The notes: generated by a model from the letters alone, not told the origin. DNA of 64,000 nucleotides from Umezawaea endophytica (GCF_025061645.1 NZ_JANYMP010000043.1:1-64000); one strand, 5' to 3'; positions 32,974 through 42,939 are shown, counted from the stretch's first letter. Numbers and translations are program-made.

Positions 32974-35324
32974 CCCCCAAGCTGGCCGTCCTGGGTGCTG
33001 TTGGTTATCTCCCCGACAACCCCGAGAACAGTGCCCAGGACGGCCATCCCACCTGCTTTGTCCAGCGGTTCGTTGCCATTCCCGCACTTCGGCGACTGAA
33101 CGCAGGACGGGCACCCAGCCGGACACGCACACGAAGCGATCGCTTCCCGAGTAGCGACCAACCAGGGGATCACAGCGGCGAAGCCGCGGTCGGCGAATCC
33201 GGCCCCTCCTGGATGACCGTCGTGCACGAACACCGTCGCCTCCCCGGTGTCCGCGTGCAGTGCGGTCGACACACCGCCGATGTCCCAGCGGTCACAGGTC
33301 GCGAACAGCGGTAGCAGGCCGATCGCCGCGTGTTCGGCGGCGTGCAGCGCACCGGGGACGCGCGCGGGATCCAGACCCGCGCCACCCGGTGCGCTGCTCG
33401 CCAACAACTTCTCCGACACCGTGTACCAGACGGCCCTGGTGAGCAGCACCTGCTCGGGCAGGTCGAGCGGCACCTGGTCGATCACCTGGCCGGACGGCAG
33501 CCGTCGCAGGTAGCCGACGACCTGCGACGTGACCTCGACCTCGCCGAGGCACACCGAAACACCCCCGTAGTCCCGCCGCTCCAGCGTGCTGACCACGGTG
33601 ATGTCGACCGTCTCGCGAGCCATCGTCGACCAGTCCGGCCGGGCGGCGTGCACGAGCGCCAAACCCTGCTCCAGGTCCAGGTCGTCCACCACGTACGACT
33701 CGCCCTGGTGCAGGTACACGGCGCCCTGGTGGACCGAGCGGTGCGCGGCCCCCGGATCGACGGTGCCGAGCATGCGGCCCGAATCGGCCTCCACGACGAC
33801 GACCTGGTCGCCGCCGGAACCGCGGATGTCGACGGACGCGTGCGGGCGGTCGTGCGACGCCCAGTACCAGCCGTTCGGCCTGCGGCGCAGCAGCTTCCGC
33901 TCCACCAGGTCGGCCAGCACGGGCAGGGCCGCGTCGCCGCCGAACGCCGCCAAGCCGTCCGGGGTCAGCGGCAGCTCCGACGCGGCGCACGCCAGGTGCG
34001 GGGCCAGCACGTACGGGTTCGTGGGGTCGAGGACGGTCGCCTCGAGCGGGCGGTCGAACACCGCGGGCGGGTTGTGCACCAGGTAGGTGTCCAACGGGTC
34101 GTCGCGGGCGACGAAGACGACCAGTGCGCTGTCGCCGGACCGGCCCGCGCGGCCCGCCTGCTGCCAGAACGACGCGAGCGTGCCGGGGAAGCCCGCCACG
34201 ACCACGGCGTCCAGGCCCGCGATGTCGACACCCAGTTCCAGCGCGTTCGTCGTCGCGACACCCAGCAGTTCGCCGCTGCTCAGCGCCCGTTCCAGCGCTC
34301 GTCGCTCCTCCGGGAGGTACCCCGCGCGGTAGGCGGCGACCCGGCCGGGCAGCGAATCGTCCACTTCGGACAGCAGCCGCTTGGCGCCCATCGCCGTCAG
34401 CTCCGCGCCGACGCGGGAGCGCACGAACGCCAGTGACCGCGCGCCTTCCACGACCAGGTCAGCGAGGATGCGGGACGTCTCGGCGCCAGCCGAGCGGCGG
34501 ACGGGGGCACCGTTCTCGCCGCCGAAGTCCTCCAAGAGCGGCGGTTCCCACAGCGCGACCGTGCGCGACGCGCGCGGCGACCCGTCCTCCGACACGGCGG
34601 CGCACTCGGCGCCGAGCAGGCGGCCCGCCGAGACCGCGGGGTTCGTCACCGTCGCCGAGGCCAGCACGAACACCGGGTCCGCCCCGTACTTGCGGGCGAC
34701 GCGGCGGAGCCTGCGCAGCAGCAGCGCGACGTGCGAGCCGAACACGCCGCGGTAGGCGTGGCACTCGTCGACCACGACGTACCTCAGCCGTTTGAGCAGC
34801 CTGATCCACCGGGTGTGGTTCGGCAGGATCCCGCGGTGCAGCATGTCCGGGTTCGTGAACACCCAGTTGGCGTAGGCGCGGACCCAGTCGCGTTCGGCCA
34901 TCGGCGTGTCGCCGTCGAAGGACGACGCGTGCACGCCCGGCACGGCCAGCGACTCGACGGACCGCAACTGGTCGGCTCCGAGCGCCTTGGTCGGCGCCAG
35001 GTAGAGGGCGGTGGCACGCGGGTCCGTGCTCAGCGCCGTGAGCACCGGCAACTGGTAGGCCAAGGACTTGCCGGACGCCGTGCCCGTCGACAGCACGACG
35101 TCGCGCCCCGACCAGGCGAGGTCGGCGGCCTGGACCTGGTGCCGCCACGGCTGTTCGACCCCGGACGAGCGCAGGGAGTCGATCACCGGATCGGCGGCCC
35201 ACGACGGCCATTGCGCCAACTGGGCGGCGCGACGTGGCATATCGGTGACGTGCGTGAGCGGGGATTCCCCGCTGGGCACTCCGGCGAGCACCCTCTCCAG
35301 CAGTCGGCGTCCCTGGTCGGCCAC
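32943..35324 (-). CDS. DEAD/H-box DNA helicase with C-terminal Cys cluster (MrfA-like)
   Basis: 793-aa superfamily 2 helicase, Rv3649 counterpart. Motif I STGTASGKSLAYQ, motif II VVVDECHAYRG (DECH), motif III ASATV, and the C-terminal helicase motif QQAGRAGRSGD are intact. The tail has a DUF1998-type cluster C-x-C-x3-C-x2-C (ASCACPAGCPSC) plus one more Cys, as in MrfA-type repair helicases. The GTG at 35324 (VADQGRRLL) is chosen by length against Rv3649 recalled from memory. A GTG at 35348 is an alternative. Confidence 0.9.
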   Translation of the reverse strand: MADQGRRLLERVLAGVPSGESPLTHVTDMPRRAAQLAQWPSWAADPVIDSLRSSGVEQPWRHQVQAADLAWSGRDVVLSTGTASGKSLAYQLPVLTALSTDPRATALYLAPTKALGADQLRSVESLAVPGVHASSFDGDTPMAERDWVRAYANWVFTNPDMLHRGILPNHTRWIRLLKRLRYVVVDECHAYRGVFGSHVALLLRRLRRVARKYGADPVFVLASATVTNPAVSAGRLLGAECAAVSEDGSPRASRTVALWEPPLLEDFGGENGAPVRRSAGAETSRILADLVVEGARSLAFVRSRVGAELTAMGAKRLLSEVDDSLPGRVAAYRAGYLPEERRALERALSSGELLGVATTNALELGVDIAGLDAVVVAGFPGTLASFWQQAGRAGRSGDSALVVFVARDDPLDTYLVHNPPAVFDRPLEATVLDPTNPYVLAPHLACAASELPLTPDGLAAFGGDAALPVLADLVERKLLRRRPNGWYWASHDRPHASVDIRGSGGDQVVVVEADSGRMLGTVDPGAAHRSVHQGAVYLHQGESYVVDDLDLEQGLALVHAARPDWSTMARETVDITVVSTLERRDYGGVSVCLGEVEVTSQVVGYLRRLPSGQVIDQVPLDLPEQVLLTRAVWYTVSEKLLASSAPGGAGLDPARVPGALHAAEHAAIGLLPLFATCDRWDIGGVSTALHADTGEATVFVHDGHPGGAGFADRGFAAVIPWLVATREAIASCACPAGCPSCVQSPKCGNGNEPLDKAGGMAVLGTVLGVVGEITNSTQDGQLGGQARSAATSR

Positions 35325-35576
35325 GGTCGGCAGCTTCGCACACGGCACCGACAATCTTGACACCGTCGAACGACCGTGGGCCGCTTCCTGCGTAGATAAC
35401 GGTGTGTGCACGGTACGGGACGGATCGTTGCAGGCTTGCGGCCTATGAATAGACTCCGCCGAATCGCATCCAATGAGGGATGCATCACGTGGTGTCGGGG
35501 CTGACGCGCGGTTGGCCGGTCCGGTGGCGCGACGCGATGCGGTCCCCTGTTGGGCAAACACTCACCAGGAGGACGG

Positions 35577-37874
35577 ATGTCCCGGCAATTCCTCGCGGAG
35601 GGCCTTGAACTCTCCGGAGGTGATCGCGGCGTTGTCGCCGTGATCGCCGTGGTCGCCCTGGCAGCCCTTGCCGTCGGCTACGTACTGCTCAGGGAGGTGC
35701 TGGCCGCGGGCCAGGGCACCCCCAAGATGCAGGAAATCGCCAAGGCGGTCCAAGAGGGCGCAGCGGCTTACCTCAATCGGCAGTTCCGCACGCTCGCACC
35801 CTTCGTGGTGATCGTTTTCGTCCTGCTGTTCGCACTGCCCGCCGACGACCTGAACGAGCGGATCGGCAGGTCGCTGTTCTTCATCTTCGGCGCCGTGTTC
35901 TCCGCCAGCATCGGCTACCTCGGCATGTGGCTGTCGACCCGCGCGAACGTGCGCGTCGCGGCCGCGTCGAAGGAGGAGGGCGGACGGGAGAAGGCGACCC
36001 GGATCGCGTTCCGCACCGGTGGTGTCGTCGGCATGATGACCGTCGGCCTCGGCCTGTTCGGCGCCGCTGTCGTCGTGCTGGTCTACGCGGGCCAGGCCCC
36101 GAAGGTGCTGGAGGGCTTCGGGTTCGGCGCCGCGCTGCTGGCGATGTTCATGCGCGTGGGCGGCGGCATCTTCACGAAGGCCGCCGACGTCGGCGCCGAC
36201 CTGGTCGGCAAGGTCGAGCAGGGCATCCCCGAGGACGACCCGCGCAACGCCGCGACGATCGCCGACAACGTCGGCGACAACGTGGGTGACTGCGCGGGCA
36301 TGGCGGCGGACCTCTTCGAGTCCTACGCCGTGATGCTGGTCGCGTCGCTGATCCTCGGCACCGCCGCGTTCGGCGCGCAGGGCCTGCTGTTCCCGCTGAT
36401 CGTCCCCGCGATCGGTGTCATCACCGCCGTCATCGGCGTGTACACCACCAAGGCGCGGCCGGGCGAGAACGGCCTGTCGGCCATCAACCGGGCGTTCTAC
36501 ATCTCCGCGGTCATCTCCGCGGTGCTGTGCACCGTGGCGGCGTTCGTCTACCTGCCCAGCTCGTTCGCGAACCTGGACGGCGTGTCGGACGAGATCAAGG
36601 GCACCAGCGGCAACCCGGCGCTGATCGCGGCCATCGCGGTGATCATCGGCATCGTGCTCGCGGGCGTCATCCTCTGGCTGACCGGCTACTACACCGGCAC
36701 CGAGCACAAGCCCGTCAAGGAGGTCGGCCGCACGTCGCTGACCGGTGCCGCGACGGTCATCCTGTCCGGCATCTCGGTCGGTTTCGAGTCGGCCGTCTAC
36801 ACCGCGCTGGTGATCGGTGCCGCCGTGTACGGCGCGTTCCTGCTGTCCGGTTCGGTCATCGTGGCGCTGTTCGCGGTGGCGCTGGCCGGTTGCGGCCTGC
36901 TCACCACGGTCGGCGTCATCGTCGCCATGGACACGTTCGGCCCGGTCAGCGACAACGCGCAGGGCATCGCCGAGATGTCGGGCGACGTCGACGGCGAGGC
37001 CGCGCAGATCCTCACCGAGCTGGACGCGGTGGGCAACACCACCAAGGCCATCACCAAGGGCATCGCCATCGCCACCGCCGTGCTGGCGGCGACCGCGCTG
37101 TTCGGCTCCTACAAGGACGCCATCACGCAGTCGCTGGCCAAGGTCGGCTCGACGTTCGACAACGCCGACTTCGTCGCGTTCACGCCGAACGTCCTGGTCG
37201 GTCTGATCATCGGCTCGGCCGTGGTGTTCATGTTCTCCGGTCTCGCGGTCAACGCCGTGACCAGGGCCGCGGGCGCCATCGTGTTCGAGGTGCGCCGCCA
37301 GTTCCGCGAGAACCCCGGCATCATGGACTACTCGGTGAAGCCGGAGTACGGCAAGGTCGTCGACATCTGCACCAAGGACTCGCTGCGCGAGCTGGCCACC
37401 CCCGGCCTGCTGGCCGTGCTGGCCCCGGTCGCGGTGGGCTTCGGCCTCGGCGTCGGCCCGCTGGCGGGCTACCTGGCGGGCGCCATCGCGACCGGCACGC
37501 TGATGGCGGTGTTCCTGGCCAACTCCGGTGGCGCGTGGGACAACGCGAAGAAGCTGGTCGAGGACGGCAACCACGGTGGCAAGGGCTCCGACGCCCACGC
37601 CGCGACGGTCATCGGCGACACGGTCGGCGACCCGTTCAAGGACACCGCGGGCCCGGCCATCAACCCGCTGATCAAGGTGATGAACCTGGTGTCGGTGCTG
37701 ATCGCGCCCGCCATCATCACCTTCTCCATCGGCGCCGACGCGTCCACGGGCATCCGCCTGTCGATCGCGTTCGTCGCCGTGGCGATCATCGTGGGGGCCG
37801 TCGTGGTGTCCAAGCGCCGCGGCACCGCCATCGCCGACAGCCCGGCCGAGACGGTCGCCAACGGCGCCGCCTAG
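35577..37874 (+). CDS. hppA: Membrane-bound proton-pumping pyrophosphatase
   Basis: Pyrophosphate-energised ion pump, 765 aa with ~16 membrane helices. It hydrolyses PPi in the cytoplasm and pumps protons outward. Substrate-binding motif DVGADLVGKVE and NVGDNVGDCAGMAADL are present. The GNTTKA segment has lysine where K+-dependent enzymes have alanine, so this is a K+-independent H+ pump. The ATG at 35577 follows a perfect AGGAGG. A strong terminator lies 19 nt after the stop. The same window also encodes a soluble pyrophosphatase (60874-61377). Confidence 0.97.
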   Translation: MSRQFLAEGLELSGGDRGVVAVIAVVALAALAVGYVLLREVLAAGQGTPKMQEIAKAVQEGAAAYLNRQFRTLAPFVVIVFVLLFALPADDLNERIGRSLFFIFGAVFSASIGYLGMWLSTRANVRVAAASKEEGGREKATRIAFRTGGVVGMMTVGLGLFGAAVVVLVYAGQAPKVLEGFGFGAALLAMFMRVGGGIFTKAADVGADLVGKVEQGIPEDDPRNAATIADNVGDNVGDCAGMAADLFESYAVMLVASLILGTAAFGAQGLLFPLIVPAIGVITAVIGVYTTKARPGENGLSAINRAFYISAVISAVLCTVAAFVYLPSSFANLDGVSDEIKGTSGNPALIAAIAVIIGIVLAGVILWLTGYYTGTEHKPVKEVGRTSLTGAATVILSGISVGFESAVYTALVIGAAVYGAFLLSGSVIVALFAVALAGCGLLTTVGVIVAMDTFGPVSDNAQGIAEMSGDVDGEAAQILTELDAVGNTTKAITKGIAIATAVLAATALFGSYKDAITQSLAKVGSTFDNADFVAFTPNVLVGLIIGSAVVFMFSGLAVNAVTRAAGAIVFEVRRQFRENPGIMDYSVKPEYGKVVDICTKDSLRELATPGLLAVLAPVAVGFGLGVGPLAGYLAGAIATGTLMAVFLANSGGAWDNAKKLVEDGNHGGKGSDAHAATVIGDTVGDPFKDTAGPAINPLIKVMNLVSVLIAPAIITFSIGADASTGIRLSIAFVAVAIIVGAVVVSKRRGTAIADSPAETVANGAA

Positions 37875-37892
37875 CCAGGTCGATTGATCACG

Positions 37893-37940
37893 CCGAGAAG
37901 GCGCGTCCGGGTCCTCACCGATCGGGACGCGCCTTCTCGG
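37893..37940 (+). terminator. Terminator after hppA
   Basis: CCGAGAAGGCGCGTCC (37893-37908) pairs perfectly with GGACGCGCCTTCTCGG (37925-37940): a 16-bp stem. Confidence 0.85.
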
Positions 37941-37984
37941 TTCACACTGGACGGGACACCACGACCCGATCCAGGGAGATGGAC

Positions 37985-38584
37985 ATGAGGCTCAGCCTCG
38001 TCGCACTGCTCGCCACCGCGGCCCTCGTCGCCGGGTGCACGTCGGGCGGCAGCGGTTCGCCCGGCACCTCGTCGACCGCGCCGACCGCGGACCCGGCTGT
38101 GGCGTACGTGGACAAGGTCTGCGCGGCGGCCTCCGGGTTCGCGAACGCGGCCAAGACGCCGCCCAAGCTCGACGCGACCGATCCCGCCAAGCTCAAGGCC
38201 GACATGAGCGCGTACATGGGCCAGCTCGCCGACGCGTTCGCCAAGTCCGCCGCCGGGCTGCGGGCCGTCGGACCCTCGCCGGTCGCGGGAGGTGACGAGC
38301 AGGTGGCGAAGATGGCGGGCACGTTCGACGAGGTCGCGAAGGTGTTCACCGACGCGAAGGCCAAGGTCGAGCAGGCCGACGCGGCCGACCCCAGCGGTGG
38401 TTTGCAGGCGGCGGGCGAGGCCATCGCGAAGCTCACCGAGTTCGCCGAACCCCTCAAGGACTTCCAGGCGAGCCCCGAACTGCTCGCGGCAGCGGAAAAA
38501 GCACCGAAGTGCCAGTCGATCCGCGACCCCGCCACCACCGGCGACGCTCCTACCAGCGGCGTTGCCCCCACGACCACGTCCTGA
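37985..38584 (+). CDS. Lipoprotein, paralogue A
   Basis: 199-aa lipoprotein with signal MRLSLVALLATAALVAGC (lipobox VAGC). A Ser/Thr/Gly/Pro linker follows, then a helical domain with VDKVCAAASGF, DATDPAKLKADMSAYMGQLAD and APKCQSI; its two cysteines probably form a disulfide. The ATG at 37985 has GGAG seven bases upstream; the ATG at 37979 is too close. Clearly related to the next gene. No known domain recognised. It sits downstream of hppA behind a terminator, so it is probably separate. Confidence 0.8.
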   Translation: MRLSLVALLATAALVAGCTSGGSGSPGTSSTAPTADPAVAYVDKVCAAASGFANAAKTPPKLDATDPAKLKADMSAYMGQLADAFAKSAAGLRAVGPSPVAGGDEQVAKMAGTFDEVAKVFTDAKAKVEQADAADPSGGLQAAGEAIAKLTEFAEPLKDFQASPELLAAAEKAPKCQSIRDPATTGDAPTSGVAPTTTS

Positions 38585-38700
38585 GCACTGGTCTCGATTG
38601 GAGCACGAGACGCCGAACGGTGGAAAACCACCTCCGGATGGCCCATCGGGGAGGTAGGTTCGCCCCTCTCCGCTCGACTCGATTGCACTGGGAGTTCTCC

Positions 38701-39333
38701 ATGAGGCACCGCCTCGCTGTGGTCGGCGTCTTCGCCGCCGCGGCCCTTTCCATCACCGCGTGCGGCTCGCAGACCGCGGGCACGGCCTCCGGTACCGGAG
38801 GCAGCTCGACCAGCGCCGGCACCTCCTCCTCGGCCGCCGTGGCGGGCGGCGACGAGACCGTCCAGTGGATCGACAAGGTCTGCGGCGCGAGCCTCGACGT
38901 CATCAAGACGCTGTCCACCGAGCCCCAGTTGGACACGACCGACCCGGCGAAGATGCAGACCCAGTTCGCCGCGTGGCTCGGTGACGGCTCCAAGGCCGTC
39001 GACGGCGCCGTCGGCAAGCTCAACGACCTGAAGAAGGGTCCGCACCCGGACTCCGAGAAGCTGGCCACGGCCGCCGCGGACATCTTCGGGCAGCTCAAGA
39101 CCGCTCTCGACAAGGCCAAGACCGGTGTCGAGGCCGCGAACCCGCAGGACCCGGCGTCGATCGCCGCCGCGTTCACGCAGGTCGCGACCGACATGCAGGC
39201 CGTGGCGAAGGTCGGCGAGGACTTCGACGGCGTGCTCGTCCGCTCGAACCTGGCCGATGCCGAGAAGAAGGCCCCGAACTGCAAGGCCATCGAGGGCGCG
39301 AGCGGCAGCACGTCCACGCCGCCGACCTCCTGA
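38701..39333 (+). CDS. Lipoprotein, paralogue B
   Basis: 210-aa lipoprotein: signal RLAVVGVFAAAALSITAC, Ser/Thr/Gly-rich linker, then IDKVCGASLDVI, DTTDPAKMQTQFAAWLGD and APNCKAIEG, aligning with paralogue A across the whole mature domain, including both cysteines. GGAG precedes the ATG. A long hairpin follows its stop. The pair probably arose by tandem duplication. Function unknown; a cell-surface helical ligand binder is one possibility. Confidence 0.8.
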   Translation: MRHRLAVVGVFAAAALSITACGSQTAGTASGTGGSSTSAGTSSSAAVAGGDETVQWIDKVCGASLDVIKTLSTEPQLDTTDPAKMQTQFAAWLGDGSKAVDGAVGKLNDLKKGPHPDSEKLATAAADIFGQLKTALDKAKTGVEAANPQDPASIAAAFTQVATDMQAVAKVGEDFDGVLVRSNLADAEKKAPNCKAIEGASGSTSTPPTS

Positions 39334-39347
39334 TCTTGTTCCGGGTC

Positions 39348-39377
39348 GCCGCGCGGACGTTCTGACGTCCGCGCGGC
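39348..39377 (+). terminator. Terminator after lipoprotein B
   Basis: GCCGCGCGGACGT-TCTG-ACGTCCGCGCGGC, a perfect 13-bp stem 14 nt after the stop. Confidence 0.8.
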
Positions 39378-39386
39378 GTTCGGGAG

Positions 39387-39423
39387 CTGACACAGGTCGA
39401 ACAGGTGTTCTACGCTCCGTGCG
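39387..39423 (+). promoter_or_regulatory. Leaderless promoter of the topA-upstream gene
   Basis: CTGACA (39387-39392), 18-nt spacer, TACGCT (39411-39416). Position +7 coincides with the GTG at 39423. Confidence 0.6.
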
Positions 39424-40031
39424 TGGGGCAACTGTCCTTCTACTCAGCCGAGGCGCGCCAACCAGGGGTTGGCGACCTGGCGGGCCTGCTGTGCGGGCCC
39501 GGCCAGGCGATGGGTTTCGGGCGGGGCACGGCGGCCCGCGTGTCGGTCGTGGTCGCGGACCGGGGTCGGGCGACCGCGCTCGCCACCGAGTGCGGCAGGC
39601 GGGGCGTCGTGGCGGAGATAGCGGCCGTCGAGGAGCGCGGCGCGCTGGTCCGCACGGCGTTCCGCGCGGATCTCACCCATTTGGCCGCTGAATGGCTGCG
39701 CGGGGGTGCCGCCAAGGCGGTGCCGTCGGAGTTCGAACTGGACGGGGCGGTGCTCAGGTTCTGGGCCATGGTGTCGGGCGGGCGGGTCGATTCGGCCTAC
39801 GCGCTCGGGCTCGACCCGGACGCCCCGGAAACGCACGAACCGCTGCTAGCGGCCTTGATCGGCTCCGGTTTGCCCGCGACGCTCGCCACCGGACCGACCG
39901 GGGGGCCGGTGCTGCGGGTGATCGGCAGGCGCAGGCTCGCGAGGCTCGCGGAACTGGTCGGGGAGCCTCCGGGAGGGGTGGCGGAAGTCGACTGGCCGTC
40001 CGCCACGCCGGGTCCTCCCAACGGGCGATAG
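39423..40031 (+). CDS. Conserved actinobacterial protein upstream of topA
   Basis: 202-aa protein beginning V-G-Q-L-S-F-Y-S-A-E-A. It is rich in Ala/Gly/Arg with a Rossmann-like ARVSVVVADRGRATALATECGRRG segment and a C-terminal VLRVIGRRRLARLAELVGEPP stretch. It lies directly before topA, as Rv3647c does in M. tuberculosis. The leaderless GTG fits the promoter at 39387. I recognise no catalytic motif. Function unknown. Confidence 0.75.
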   Translation: MGQLSFYSAEARQPGVGDLAGLLCGPGQAMGFGRGTAARVSVVVADRGRATALATECGRRGVVAEIAAVEERGALVRTAFRADLTHLAAEWLRGGAAKAVPSEFELDGAVLRFWAMVSGGRVDSAYALGLDPDAPETHEPLLAALIGSGLPATLATGPTGGPVLRVIGRRRLARLAELVGEPPGGVAEVDWPSATPGPPNGR

Positions 40032-40134
40032 AGGGTCCTTGTGTCACCCTGTCCGGACCAGGCCTGCCCAGCGGGGCTGGTCGACAGTGCACACTGGCGG
40101 GTCGAAGCACAGGGTTGGAAGAGAGCGGGACAGC

Positions 40135-42930
40135 GTGGCTGGATCGACACGGACGAAAAACGGCTCCGGGGCTACGGGTGACGGCAATCGCCGATTGGTG
40201 ATCGTCGAGTCGCCCGCCAAGGCGCGCAAAATCGCGTCGTACCTCGGCAGCAACTTCGTCGTGGAGTCGTCCAAGGGGCACATCCGCGACCTCCCGCGTG
40301 GCGCGGCCGACGTGCCCGCGAAGTACAAGGGGCAGCCGTGGGCTCGCCTCGGCGTCGACGTCGACCACGACTTCGAGCCGCTGTACGTCGTCACGCCGGA
40401 CAAGAAGGCGACCGTCGCCGAGCTGAAGGAACTGCTCAAGGGCGTCGACGAGCTCTACCTCGCGACAGACGGTGACCGCGAGGGTGAAGCCATCGCGTGG
40501 CACCTGCTGGACACGCTGAAGCCGAAGATCCCGGTCCGCCGGATGGTGTTCCACGAGATCACCGAGCCCGCGATCCTCGCCGCCGCGGCGAACCCGCGCG
40601 ACCTCGACCAGGACCTGGTCGACGCGCAGGAGACCCGCCGCATCCTCGACCGCCTCTACGGCTACGAGGTCAGCCCCGTGCTGTGGAAGAAGGTCATGCC
40701 GAAGCTCTCGGCGGGCCGCGTGCAGTCGGTGGCGACCCGGATCGTGGTGGAGCGCGAGCGGGAGCGGATGAAGTTCGTCTCCTCCTCCTACTGGGACATC
40801 TCGGCCACGATGGACGCGGGCGCCGAGGCGACGCCGCGCAACTTCGGCGCGCGCATGGTCGCCGTCGACGGCGTCCGGCTGGCGCTCGGCCGCGACTTCG
40901 GGTCGGACGGCAAGCTCAAGGCCGGGTCCGAGGTGCGGCTGCTGAACGAGGCCGAGGCGCGGGCGTTGGCCGCCGGTCTGGTGGACGTGCCGCTGACCGT
41001 GGCGAGCGTCGAGGAGAAGCCGTACACGCGGAAGCCGTACGCGCCGTTCATGACGTCGACGATCCAGCAGGAGGCGGGCCGCAAGCTCCGCTTCACCGCG
41101 GACCGCACGATGCGCACGGCGCAGAAGCTGTACGAGAACGGCTACATCACCTACATGCGAACCGACAGCACGACGCTGTCGGAGACCGCGATCACCGCGG
41201 CCCGCACGCAGGCGACCCAGCTCTACGGCGCGGAGTACGTCGCGGCCCAGCCGAGGCAGTACACCCGCAAGGTCAAGAACGCGCAGGAGGCGCACGAGGC
41301 GATCCGCCCCGCCGGTGAGGTCTTCCGGACGCCCGGCGAGGTCGCCCGCGAGCTGGACTCGGACGAGTTCAAGCTCTACGAGATGATCTGGCAGCGCACG
41401 ATCGCGTCCCAGATGAACGACGCCCGCGGCAACACCACGTCGGTGCGGATCGTCGGCAACGCGGCGAGCGGCGAGGAGTGCACGTTCTCCGCCTCCGGCC
41501 GCACGATCACGTTCGCCGGGTTCCTCAAGGCGTACGTGGAGACGGTCGACGCCGAGGCCGGTGGCGAGTCGGACGACGCCGAGTCGCGGCTGCCGCAGCT
41601 CGTCAAGGACCAGGCCATCACGGCGGCGGACCTGACCGCCGACGGCCACTCGACCAGCCCACCCTCGCGCTTCACCGAGGCCAGCCTGATCAAGACGATG
41701 GAAGAGCTGGGGATCGGTCGCCCGTCGACGTACGCGTCGATCATCAGCACCGTGCAGGACCGCGGCTACGTGTGGAAGAAGGGGTCCGCGCTGGTGCCCT
41801 CGTGGGTCGCCTTCGCGGTGGTCGGGCTGCTGGAGCAGCACTTCGGCCGCCTGGTGGACTACGACTTCACCGCCGCGCTCGAGGACGAGCTGGACGGCAT
41901 CGCCGCGGGTCGCCAGCAGCGCACGACGTGGCTGTCCGGCTTCTACTTCGGCGGCAGCGTCGGCCCGGAGAGCTCCATCGGCCGGTCCGGTGGCTTGAAG
42001 AAGCTCGTCGGGTCGAGCGTCGAGGAGATCGACGCCCGCCTGGTGAACTCGATCGTGCTGTTCGACGACGACGAGGGCCGCCCCGTCGTGGTCCGGGTCG
42101 GTCGCTACGGCCCGTACCTGGAGCGCGAGGTCGTCGGCGACAACGGCGACCCGACCGCGCAGCGCGCCAACCTGCCCGACGACATGCCGCCGGACGAGCT
42201 GAACCTGGAGCTGGCCGAGAAGCTGTTCTCGACCCCCCAGGAAGGGCGTTCGCTGGGTGTCGATCCGGTCAGCGGCAACGAGATCCTGGCGAAGGAAGGC
42301 CGCTTCGGGCCGTACGTGACCGAGGTCCTGCCGGAGCCCGCGGCGGAGGAGAAGACCACCGCGAAGAAGGCCGCTGACGCCAAGAAGCAGGGGAAGCCGC
42401 GCACCGGCTCGCTGTTCAAGGACATGTCCCTGGACACCGTGACGCTGGACGACGCGCTGAAGCTGCTGTCGCTGCCCAGGGTCGTCGGCAAGGACCCGGA
42501 GACCGGGGCCGAGATCACCGCGCAGAACGGGCGCTACGGGCCGTACCTGAAGAAGGGCACGGACTCGCGTTCGCTCACGAGCGAGGACCAGTTGTTCACG
42601 GTCACGCTCGACGAGGCGCTGAAGATCTACTCCGAGCCGAAGAAGCGCGGCCGTTCGGCGACGAGCGCCCCGCCGCTCAAGGAGCTGGGCAACGACCCGG
42701 TGTCCGGCAAGCCGATGGTGGTCAAGGACGGCCGGTTCGGCCCGTACGTGACCGACGGCGAGACCAACGGGTCGCTGCGCAAGAGCGACAGTGTCGAGGG
42801 CCTCACCGACGAGCGCGCGTCCGAGCTGCTGGCCGAGAAGCGCGCCAAGGGTCCGGTCACCAAGAAGAAGCCCGCGGCGAAGAAGCCGGCGGCACCGCGC
42901 AAGAAGGCGCCCGCCAAGACGAAGAGCTGA
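40135..42930 (+). CDS. topA: DNA topoisomerase I
   Basis: 931-aa type IA topoisomerase that relaxes negative supercoils. The Toprim domain has LVIVESPAKARKIASYLG and TDGDREGEAIAWHL. The catalytic tyrosine is in GYITYMRTDST. As in other actinobacteria there are no zinc fingers. Instead, four C-terminal repeats end in G-R-(Y/F)-G-P-Y (VGRYGPYLE, EGRFGPYVT, NGRYGPYLK, DGRFGPYVT), followed by a lysine/alanine-rich tail (KKPAAKKPAAPRKKAP). The GTG at 40135 starts a short non-conserved leader. Confidence 0.97.
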   Translation: MAGSTRTKNGSGATGDGNRRLVIVESPAKARKIASYLGSNFVVESSKGHIRDLPRGAADVPAKYKGQPWARLGVDVDHDFEPLYVVTPDKKATVAELKELLKGVDELYLATDGDREGEAIAWHLLDTLKPKIPVRRMVFHEITEPAILAAAANPRDLDQDLVDAQETRRILDRLYGYEVSPVLWKKVMPKLSAGRVQSVATRIVVERERERMKFVSSSYWDISATMDAGAEATPRNFGARMVAVDGVRLALGRDFGSDGKLKAGSEVRLLNEAEARALAAGLVDVPLTVASVEEKPYTRKPYAPFMTSTIQQEAGRKLRFTADRTMRTAQKLYENGYITYMRTDSTTLSETAITAARTQATQLYGAEYVAAQPRQYTRKVKNAQEAHEAIRPAGEVFRTPGEVARELDSDEFKLYEMIWQRTIASQMNDARGNTTSVRIVGNAASGEECTFSASGRTITFAGFLKAYVETVDAEAGGESDDAESRLPQLVKDQAITAADLTADGHSTSPPSRFTEASLIKTMEELGIGRPSTYASIISTVQDRGYVWKKGSALVPSWVAFAVVGLLEQHFGRLVDYDFTAALEDELDGIAAGRQQRTTWLSGFYFGGSVGPESSIGRSGGLKKLVGSSVEEIDARLVNSIVLFDDDEGRPVVVRVGRYGPYLEREVVGDNGDPTAQRANLPDDMPPDELNLELAEKLFSTPQEGRSLGVDPVSGNEILAKEGRFGPYVTEVLPEPAAEEKTTAKKAADAKKQGKPRTGSLFKDMSLDTVTLDDALKLLSLPRVVGKDPETGAEITAQNGRYGPYLKKGTDSRSLTSEDQLFTVTLDEALKIYSEPKKRGRSATSAPPLKELGNDPVSGKPMVVKDGRFGPYVTDGETNGSLRKSDSVEGLTDERASELLAEKRAKGPVTKKKPAAKKPAAPRKKAPAKTKS

Positions 42931-42939
42931 CCTCAGGGG

